DNA from: JACQHC01 sp035559715
Lineage (GTDB): Bacteria; Gemmatimonadota; Gemmatimonadetes; Gemmatimonadales; GWC2-71-9
Assembly: GCA_035559715.1 (NCBI GenBank)
Contig: DATMAW010000048.1
Span: 1-5,957 of the forward strand
Direction of reading: 5' to 3'
Length of the DNA: 5,957 nt
In this document: positions 1 through 4,410 of the stretch, in pieces
Layout: the number at the start of each line of letters is the position of its first letter
How positions within the stretch are numbered: the first letter of the stretch is position 1
Notes under the pieces: generated by a model
The model's database searches: none
What the model saw: the letters and a program-made list of their open reading frames with translations, nothing else
Told to the model about the DNA's origin: nothing
Made by a program: the position numbers and the translations under genes

Positions 1-30
1 GAGGGCCCGCCGGTAGGCGAGCTGCGGCAT
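1..30 (-). CDS. pyrH: UMP kinase, N-terminal fragment (first 10 codons)
   Basis: Only the start of this gene is in the window. The ATG at 30..28 overlaps the tsf stop codon in a TGATG arrangement, and the ten visible codons read MPQLAYRRAL. Bacterial UMP kinases usually begin with a short variable segment followed by Y-[KR]-R-x-L-L-K-L-S-G-E, so Y-R-R-A-L at the edge fits the start of that motif. A GGAG sequence lies 7 bases before the ATG, inside the end of tsf. The order rpsB-tsf-pyrH is conserved in many bacteria and is the strongest support. UMP kinase phosphorylates UMP to UDP with ATP in pyrimidine nucleotide synthesis. The glycine-rich nucleotide-binding motif lies outside the window, so identity rests on position and ten residues. 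Confidence 0.8.
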   Translation of the reverse strand, partial: MPQLAYRRAL

Positions 31-638
31 CACCCTTCTCCGAGTTTGAACCGCACGAACCGACTGACGACGATGTTCTCGCCCACCTTCCCGGAGACGG
101 CTTTGACCAGGTCGCCTACGGTCATCTTGTCGTCCTTGACGAACGTTTGCTCGAGCAGGACGCGCTCCTGGAAGAACTTCTTGACTTTCCCCTCCACCAT
201 CTTGTCCCAGATCTTCTCCGGCTTGCCCGACTCGGCGGCCTGCGCCCGGTAGATCGCCTTCTCACGCTCCAGGACGTCGGCGGGGACGTCCTCGGCCCGA
301 ACCGCGATGGGCGTGGGGTCGTGCGACGCGATGTGCATTGCCAGGTCGCGAGCGAGGTTCCGGAAGTCTTCGGTCCGCGCCACGAAGTCCGTCTCGCAGT
401 TGACCTCCACCAGCACCCCGACCTTCCCGTTGTGGTGGATGTAGCTGCCGATCACGCCCTCGGACGCTCCGCGGCCCGCCCGCTTCTCGGCCTTGGCGAT
501 GCCCTTTTTCCGCAGCAGGTCCACGGCCTTCTCCATGTCGCCGCCCGTCTCTTCGAGGGCGTTCCTGCAATCCATCATACCCGCGCCCGTTCGCGCGCGC
601 AGGGCAGCCACGTCTTTTGCCGCAATCGTCGTTGCCAT
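30..638 (-). CDS. tsf: Translation elongation factor Ts (short form, 202 aa)
   Basis: EF-Ts is the cytoplasmic guanine nucleotide exchange factor that releases GDP from EF-Tu. The N-terminal UBA-like domain is clear at residues 6-45, with the family signature L-R-x-x-T-G-A-G-M-M-D-C-R at 13-25. The core signature N-C-E-T-D-F-V-A lies at 80-87, and its T-D-F-V residues contact EF-Tu in known structures. A helical segment at about 134-160 (GKPEKIWDKMVEGKVKKF) and the C-terminal region follow. The protein is complete but belongs to the short class, lacking much of the second half of the core and the coiled coil of the E. coli protein. The ATG at 638 is chosen because MATTIAAKDV matches the family N terminus and AAGGAG lies upstream at 652-657. 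The 13-base spacing is longer than usual. The open frame extends further upstream to 701, but that part runs through a hairpin and has no EF-Ts similarity. Confidence 0.96.
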   Translation of the reverse strand: MATTIAAKDVAALRARTGAGMMDCRNALEETGGDMEKAVDLLRKKGIAKAEKRAGRGASEGVIGSYIHHNGKVGVLVEVNCETDFVARTEDFRNLARDLAMHIASHDPTPIAVRAEDVPADVLEREKAIYRAQAAESGKPEKIWDKMVEGKVKKFFQERVLLEQTFVKDDKMTVGDLVKAVSGKVGENIVVSRFVRFKLGEG

Positions 639-651
639 ATCCCGCGTCGTT

Positions 652-657
652 CTCCTT
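652..657 (-). promoter_or_regulatory. Ribosome binding site of tsf
   Basis: AAGGAG on the minus strand is a near-consensus Shine-Dalgarno core. It stands 13 bases before the ATG at 638, which is longer than the usual 5-9. It still supports the start at MATTIAAKDV over the longer open frame beginning at 701. Confidence 0.6.
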
Positions 658-676
658 GAGACTCCCGTACGTGAAA

Positions 677-720
677 ACCGCCGTCTCTCGAGGCCCGTCA
701 ACCGGCCCGAGAGCGGCGGT
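677..720 (-). terminator. Long GC-rich hairpin with short U run between rpsB and tsf (attenuator or processing site)
   Basis: Read on the minus strand, bases 720-704 pair with 695-677 to form 17 base pairs. The blocks are ACCGCCG with CGGCGGT, CTCTCG with CGAGAG, and GGCC with GGCC. Two single-base bulges (684 and 691) interrupt the stem, and the loop is 8 bases (703-696). The last stem base and the next three form TTTT on the transcribed strand, then CAC. The hairpin lies wholly in the 115-bp gap, 33 bases past the rpsB stop and 38 bases before the tsf start. The U run is short, so complete termination is unlikely. Partial attenuation, an RNase processing site or 3'-end protection of rpsB mRNA are the plausible roles. 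Confidence 0.55.
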
Positions 721-753
721 ATGGGCTCGGCCGCCGCGGCGCCCCGGCCGCGA

Positions 754-1641
754 TCAACCCTCGGCGGTATCTACTGCGCCGAGGTCCGCCGACTCGCCTC
801 CCTGCTCGCCCTTCAGCCGCGCCACGATTGCCTCCGGCTTGGGCCGGCGGCGCCGGCGCACGCGCTTGCGCCGCGGCCGGTCCTCGGGCTCGCCCTCGGT
901 ACCCGCGTCCGTGGAATAGGTGTAGCCCTCGCCTTCTTCCACCACCTCCCGGAGCGGGACCTGCGCGCGAGCCTCCGCAATCACGTCCACCAACGCATGC
1001 GTGATGAGGGACACCGACCGAATGGCGTCGTCGTTCCCCGGAATCGGCACCGTGATGAGATCGGGATCCGCGTTCGTGTCCACGATGGCGACCACGGGAA
1101 TGCCGAGTTTGTTGGCCTCCGCGATCGCGATGCGCTCTTTCTTGGCGTCCACCACGAACAGGGCGCCCGGCAACCGCCCCATGTTCTTGATGCCTTCCAG
1201 GTACCGGTTGAGCTTTTGCCGTTCCCGCTCGAACAACAACTGTTCTTTCTTGGTGAAGAAGTCGTACGCCCCGTCTTCAAGACCCTGCTCGATCTCCTTC
1301 AGGCGGCGCACCTGCTTCTTAATGGTTTGGAAGTTCGTCAGCAGCCCGCCGAGCCAGCGCTCGGTGACCCAGAACGCCCCGCAGTGCTCGGCTTCGGCGC
1401 GGAGGATGTTCTTGAGCTGCTTCTTGGTGCAGACGAACAGCACCCCTTCGCCGCGCAGCACGACCGCGCGCAGCAGCTCCTGGGCCGCCTGGAGCTGACG
1501 CAGGGTCTTCTGCAGGTCGATGAGGTAGATGCCGGAGCGTTCGGCGAAAATGAACCGGCGCATCTTCGGGTTCCACCGCCTCGTCTGGTGGCCGAAGTGC
1601 ACACCGGCTTCGAGCAATTCCTGCAACTGCGGCTGCGTCAT
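754..1641 (-). CDS. rpsB: 30S ribosomal protein S2 with Arg-rich C-terminal tail
   Basis: S2 is a small-subunit protein bound on the solvent side between head and body, where it interacts with S1 in many bacteria. The N-terminal signature LLEAGVHFGHQTRRWNPKM spans residues 9-27. The second signature region follows at about 157-183 (LPGALFVVDAKKE, then A-x-x-E-A-x-K-L-G-I-P). I-V-D-T-N-A-D-P at 186-193 and I-P-G-N-D-D-A-I-R-S at 200-209 are also typical. The core ends near residue 232. Residues 233-295 form a tail, first acidic and then with the basic run RPRRKRVRRRRRPK at 256-269. The start at ATG 1641 matches the family N terminus and has GAGGAG two bases upstream, or GAGG with four-base spacing. 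An in-frame GTG at 1671, nine bases after GGGAG, would add ten residues and is the alternative. The gene is followed by tsf, as in many bacteria. Confidence 0.96.
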   Translation of the reverse strand: MTQPQLQELLEAGVHFGHQTRRWNPKMRRFIFAERSGIYLIDLQKTLRQLQAAQELLRAVVLRGEGVLFVCTKKQLKNILRAEAEHCGAFWVTERWLGGLLTNFQTIKKQVRRLKEIEQGLEDGAYDFFTKKEQLLFERERQKLNRYLEGIKNMGRLPGALFVVDAKKERIAIAEANKLGIPVVAIVDTNADPDLITVPIPGNDDAIRSVSLITHALVDVIAEARAQVPLREVVEEGEGYTYSTDAGTEGEPEDRPRRKRVRRRRRPKPEAIVARLKGEQGGESADLGAVDTAEG

Positions 1642-1765
1642 GACTCCTCGTCTCTGGGTTGAATCCGCCACCGCCTTCGTCTCCCGCCCTGATTCACCGG
1701 AGTGAACACCCGGGGCAGGATCTGGCGGTGTGTGTATTGGGTGCCGATCCCCGGCTGCGACCGGC
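1642..1765 (-). other. rpsI-rpsB intergenic leader with small hairpins
   Basis: This 124-bp gap contains no gene. On the minus strand it shows UUCAC-UCCG-GUGAA (1706..1693), a 5-bp stem closed by C-G around a loop of the stable UNCG class. Just upstream, ACACC (1731..1727) can pair with GGTGT (1710..1706). A small GCCG/CGGC stem (1755-1752 with 1746-1743) follows the rpsI stop and has no U run, so it is not a convincing terminator. I see no good promoter. The region could serve as an S2-responsive leader, because S2 controls its own operon in E. coli, but no sequence match to that leader is visible. Confidence 0.35.
1644..1649 (-). promoter_or_regulatory. Ribosome binding site of rpsB
   Basis: GAGGAG on the minus strand lies directly before the ATG at 1641. 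Counted from GAGG the spacing is four bases. It supports the start that gives the family-typical S2 N terminus, although the competing GTG at 1671 also has a Shine-Dalgarno-like GGGAG (1681-1685) nine bases upstream. Confidence 0.5.
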
Positions 1766-2170
1766 TTACCGCTTGCTGAACTGGAACCGCTTCCGCGCCC
1801 CCGGCCGGCCAGGCTTCTTGCGCTCCACGGCGCGCGGGTCCCGCGTCAGCAGCTTCTGCTCCCGCAGCTTGCGCCGGTGCGTGTCATCCGCACCAACCAG
1901 CGCTCGCGCGATTGCCAAACGCAGCGCACCCGCCTGCCCCGTCATTCCACCGCCGTGTACCAGGGCGCGCACGTCGAACGCCCCCAACGTGTCCGTCACG
2001 GCGAAGGGCTCCTGGATGTGCTGCACGAGGGAACGCCGCGGGAAGTAATCCCCAAGCGTCCGGCCGTTCACATCCCACTTCCCGGACCCGGGAGTGAGGT
2101 ACACCCGGGCCACCGACGTTTTGCGGCGGCCCACCGCCTGCCACCGGAGTTCCGGCTGGACGATCGTCAT
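1766..2170 (-). CDS. rpsI: 30S ribosomal protein S9
   Basis: S9 is a small-subunit head protein whose C-terminal tail reaches the P-site tRNA. The 134-residue frame has the usual family length and all its landmarks. They are G-R-R-K-T-S-V-A-R-V at 14-23, V-N-G-R at 34-37 with D-Y-F at 41-43, the S9 signature GGGMTGQAGALRLAIARAL at 73-91, L-T-R-D-P-R-A-V-E-R-K-K at 108-119, and the terminal Q-F-S-K-R at 130-134. The ATG at 2170 overlaps the rplM stop codon as ATGA, so S9 translation is probably coupled to L13. No strong Shine-Dalgarno sequence precedes it, only a G-rich run inside the end of rplM. The rplM-rpsI pairing is nearly universal in bacteria and gives equal amounts of the two proteins. 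No oddities are visible in the protein. Confidence 0.97.
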   Translation of the reverse strand: MTIVQPELRWQAVGRRKTSVARVYLTPGSGKWDVNGRTLGDYFPRRSLVQHIQEPFAVTDTLGAFDVRALVHGGGMTGQAGALRLAIARALVGADDTHRRKLREQKLLTRDPRAVERKKPGRPGARKRFQFSKR

Positions 2171-2619
2171 GCCACGGCCCCCGCTTTCTTGAGGTCAACG
2201 GGCGCCGGCTGCTGGGCAGCGTGGGGATGTTCGGGTCCTGCGTAAACCCGAAGCTTAAGCCGCAACCGCTGGCGAGTGAGCGTGTTCTTGGGCAGCATCC
2301 CGAACACGGCGTGCTCGATCACACGCTCGGGGCGGGCACGCGACACGGGCGTGAAGCGCTCGTGGCCCATGTATCCCGAGTGTCGGAAGTAGCGCTTCTG
2401 CTCCCACTTCCGTCCGGTTAACCGGACCTTGGCGGCGTTAACCACGATGACGAAATCTCCCCCATCCATGTGGGGGGTGAAGGTCGGCTTGTGCTTGCCC
2501 CGGATGAGCTGCGCCACGACGCTCGCCAGGCGACCAAGCGCCACGCCATCGGCGTCGACGATGCGCCAGCGATGATCCAGCTCTCGGGGAGTCTGCGAGT
2601 ACGTTCGTGTCCGAATCAC
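2167..2619 (-). CDS. rplM: 50S ribosomal protein L13
   Basis: L13 is an early-assembly 23S rRNA-binding protein of the large subunit. The 150-residue product carries T-Y-S near the N terminus (6-8), W-R-I-V-D-A at 18-23, L-G-R-L-A-S at 28-33, GKHKPTFTPHMDGGDFVIVV at 41-60, and N-A-x-K-V-x-L-T-G at 61-69. The signature G-M-L-P-K-N is at 107-112 and V-Y-A-G-P-E-H-P-H-A-A-Q-Q-P at 125-138. Between H-S-G-Y (80-83) and P-E-R-V-I (97-101) the loop is about three residues shorter than the common form, with M-G-H-E in place of P-G-G-L. The start is GTG at 2619. It is the only sensible choice, because an in-frame TAG lies upstream with no ATG between, and no clear Shine-Dalgarno precedes it. A promoter-like sequence lies about 50-75 bases upstream. 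Confidence 0.97.
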   Translation of the reverse strand: MIRTRTYSQTPRELDHRWRIVDADGVALGRLASVVAQLIRGKHKPTFTPHMDGGDFVIVVNAAKVRLTGRKWEQKRYFRHSGYMGHERFTPVSRARPERVIEHAVFGMLPKNTLTRQRLRLKLRVYAGPEHPHAAQQPAPVDLKKAGAVA

Positions 2620-2667
2620 GCCCAGTGTCCCAATCCAGCGAATAGGCCTAAGTGTAAGTAGCCACCG

Positions 2668-2696
2668 AAGCTAGCCAGCTCACCAGGGAGGGTCAA
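2668..2696 (-). promoter_or_regulatory. Candidate sigma-70-type promoter for the rplM-rpsI-(rpsB-tsf) cluster
   Basis: On the minus strand TTGACC (2696..2691) matches five of six bases of the -35 consensus. After exactly 17 bases comes TAGCTT (2673..2668), which keeps the first two bases and the last T of TATAAT. Transcription would start near 2661, giving a leader of about 40 bases before the rplM GTG. The -35 element overlaps the stop codon of the carrier protein gene. A TACACT a little further downstream is a better -10 by letters but has no -35 at a suitable distance. The position between a metabolic operon and a ribosomal protein operon is where a promoter is expected. The call rests on two hexamers only. 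Confidence 0.4.
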
Positions 2697-3196
2697 CCCT
2701 GCGGTGTGATCTCCACCAACGAGGCCCCTTTCTCGACGGCCGCTCCCGGTTCCACGAGAACGGCCCTCACGGTCCCGGCGCCCGGCGAGCGAATTTCGTT
2801 TTCCATTTTCATCGCCTCGAGCACCACGAGACCGGAGCCCTGTGTCACCGGATCGCCCACCGCGACTTCGATGCGCAGCACTCTGCCCGGCATGGGAGCT
2901 CGCACCACTCCGTGCGCCTCTCGCGGCCGGTGGCGCTCGCCCGCCGCGCGCACCGCCCGAGAGCGCTCGTCCAGCACGGCGACAGCGAACCGGTCACCGC
3001 AGAACTCCACGGTCCACGCGTCGCGCTCTCGTTTCATCACGAAGCTCCTCACGGCGCGGCTGGTATGCAGGCAGGCGAGCGGCGTACCGGGAACGTCTCG
3101 CAAGTCGGCCTGGTGCTCCGTCCCGTTGAGCCGAACGGTCGAACCGACGATCTCGACCTCGAAGGCTCGATCCCCCACGGTGACCGTGTACTTCAT
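2693..3196 (-). CDS. Biotin carboxyl carrier protein of an acyl-CoA carboxylase, with N-terminal BT-like domain
   Basis: This 167-residue protein carries biotin for an acyl-CoA (acetyl- or propionyl-type) carboxylase. The C-terminal biotinyl domain starts at about residue 96 (G-V-V-R-A-P-M-P-G) and holds the biotinylation motif E-A-M-K-M at 127-131, with K130 the expected biotinyl-lysine. The domain ends in V-E-I-T-P. Residues 1-80 (MKYTVTVGDRAFEVEIV onward) look like the small beta-barrel linker domain that connects biotin carboxylase and carrier domains in fused acyl-CoA carboxylase alpha chains. There is no long Ala/Pro-rich linker as in classical AccB, so it is better described as the detached C-terminal half of such an alpha chain. 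The ATG at 3196 overlaps the stop of the methyltransferase gene as ATGA, and no strong Shine-Dalgarno is seen, which suggests coupling. A 2-oxoacid decarboxylase-type carrier is a less likely alternative, given the neighbouring biotin carboxylase. Confidence 0.9.
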   Translation of the reverse strand: MKYTVTVGDRAFEVEIVGSTVRLNGTEHQADLRDVPGTPLACLHTSRAVRSFVMKRERDAWTVEFCGDRFAVAVLDERSRAVRAAGERHRPREAHGVVRAPMPGRVLRIEVAVGDPVTQGSGLVVLEAMKMENEIRSPGAGTVRAVLVEPGAAVEKGASLVEITPQG

Positions 3197-4410
3197 GTCG
3201 CTTCGAGCACGGCCAGTGTCTCCACGTGGGCCGTCTGCGGAAACAGGTCGTACGCCCGAACCTCCCGCAGCGCAAAGGACGGCATCCGCGCGAGGTCACG
3301 GGCCAAGGTGGCGGGATCACACGACACATAGCACAGCCGTGCCGACCCGCGCCGCTGCGCTCCCCAGCGCTCCAGGTGCTCGGCGACGCGGCGGTGGAGC
3401 CCGGTTCGCGGAGGATTGACCACCACCGCTGCCGGCTCCGGCAGCCGGTGCAGCGCTTCCTCCACGAGCGCCGCGACATAGTTGACCGAGCCCGGCGTAC
3501 CGGCCTGCCGCTCGGCCCAGGCAACCGCAGAGCGATCCGCGTCCACGCTCCAGACGCGCGCCCCGCGCTCGGCGAGCAGCCGCGCGGTATCCCCCACCCC
3601 GCCGTAGAGATCCCAGACTACGTTCGCGGTCACGTCGCCGAGCGCCTGCGCCGCGGCCTGGCGGATGCGCGAGGCCAGGGCGGGATTCACTTGCTCGAAT
3701 GCGAGGGCCGGGAACCCGCTCTGAGGACCCGCAACGACGCGAGCCGCCCCACCGCGCGGGCGCCACCACCACGAGACCGCGCTCCCCGCCGATCGCGCGA
3801 TCCCGCCCGGCCCTGTCCAGGGCGCCTTCGTGCCCTCCACCACAACGTGCAGCCCGCCATCTCGATCCATGCGCAGAACCAGGGCGTCAGTATCGGGCGG
3901 CGGCGGTGAATCCCGCAGGAGCCCCCACAGCGTCATCAGCGGCTCAGCGGCGATGGCGCACCGTTCCAGCGCGAACACGCTTGCGTCGTCATAGGCGTGA
4001 AAACCGGCACGACCCTGCCGGACCGCGAGCCTGACCTTGGAGCGGTAATGCCAGGCTACCGGCGAGGGCTCCAGGATCGGTTCCACATCCGGCCGGCCAC
4101 CGATCCTCCGTAACGCGTCTTGCACGAACGAGCGCTTGGCGGTCTGCTGCGTCTCGATCGAGACGTGCTGGAGCTGACACCCCCCGCAACGATCATGCAC
4201 GTAGTGATGGCACTCCGGCGTCACGCGCCCGGGGCCTTCCGCGACGACGCGCCGGAGCCGCCCCCGTGCAAAGCGCCGCCGCCGCTCGACCACGTCTATC
4301 TCCACCTGATCGCCCGGCGCGGTGCGCGGAACGAATACGACCATACCATCGGCGAGGCGCCCCACACCGTCTCCCCCGGCCACGAGTCGCTCGATGGTTA
4401 CCGTGACCAC
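3193..4410 (-). CDS. rlmD: RlmD/RumA-family SAM-dependent RNA (uracil-5)-methyltransferase with TRAM domain and Fe-S cluster
   Basis: Members of this family (TrmA/RlmC/RlmD) methylate C5 of uridine in 23S rRNA or tRNA using SAM. With GTG at 4410 as residue 1 the protein has 405 residues. A TRAM domain covers about 2-58, starting V-T-V-T-I-E-R-L. Four cysteines suit a 4Fe-4S cluster: C67, C75 and C78 (the last two in R-C-G-G-C-Q-L-Q-H) and C151. F-E-Q-V-N at 238-242 and D-L-Y-G-G-V-G at 267-273 form the SAM site. The nucleophile is C364 in Y-V-S-C-D-P, and the general base is E397 in H-V-E-T-L. The usual D-P-P-R motif reads N-P-P-R (332-335). The GTG start is preferred over an upstream ATG (4494) because TRAM begins there and GGAG lies seven bases before it. 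The gene overlaps the biotin carboxylase end by 13 bases and the carrier start by 4. The exact target (U1939, U747 or U54) cannot be told, so the symbol is a best guess. Confidence 0.9.
   Translation of the reverse strand: MVTVTIERLVAGGDGVGRLADGMVVFVPRTAPGDQVEIDVVERRRRFARGRLRRVVAEGPGRVTPECHHYVHDRCGGCQLQHVSIETQQTAKRSFVQDALRRIGGRPDVEPILEPSPVAWHYRSKVRLAVRQGRAGFHAYDDASVFALERCAIAAEPLMTLWGLLRDSPPPPDTDALVLRMDRDGGLHVVVEGTKAPWTGPGGIARSAGSAVSWWWRPRGGAARVVAGPQSGFPALAFEQVNPALASRIRQAAAQALGDVTANVVWDLYGGVGDTARLLAERGARVWSVDADRSAVAWAERQAGTPGSVNYVAALVEEALHRLPEPAAVVVNPPRTGLHRRVAEHLERWGAQRRGSARLCYVSCDPATLARDLARMPSFALREVRAYDLFPQTAHVETLAVLEAT

Noticed and set aside
639..701. N-terminal extension of EF-Ts starting at 701
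   Set aside because: It would start within the intergenic hairpin, has a low-complexity Arg-rich translation and skips the family-typical start at 638 that follows AAGGAG.
493..1662. Long plus-strand open frame of 389 codons
   Set aside because: It runs antisense to tsf and rpsB, both of which have clear family signatures. GC-rich coding DNA often leaves long open antisense frames, and the translation is His/Arg/Leu-rich with no recognisable domain.
1642..1671. GTG start of rpsB at 1671
   Set aside because: It has a plausible GGGAG nine bases upstream, but the ATG at 1641 aligns with the S2 family N terminus and has its own GAGGAG. It is kept only as an alternative.
1743..1755. Small GCCG/CGGC hairpin after the rpsI stop as a terminator
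   Set aside because: The stem has only four pairs and there is no U run on the transcribed strand, so it does not support a terminator call.
3226..3909. Plus-strand open frame of 227 codons within the methyltransferase gene
   Set aside because: It is antisense to a gene with intact catalytic and Fe-S motifs, and its translation is an Arg/Pro/Gly-rich shadow with no domain.
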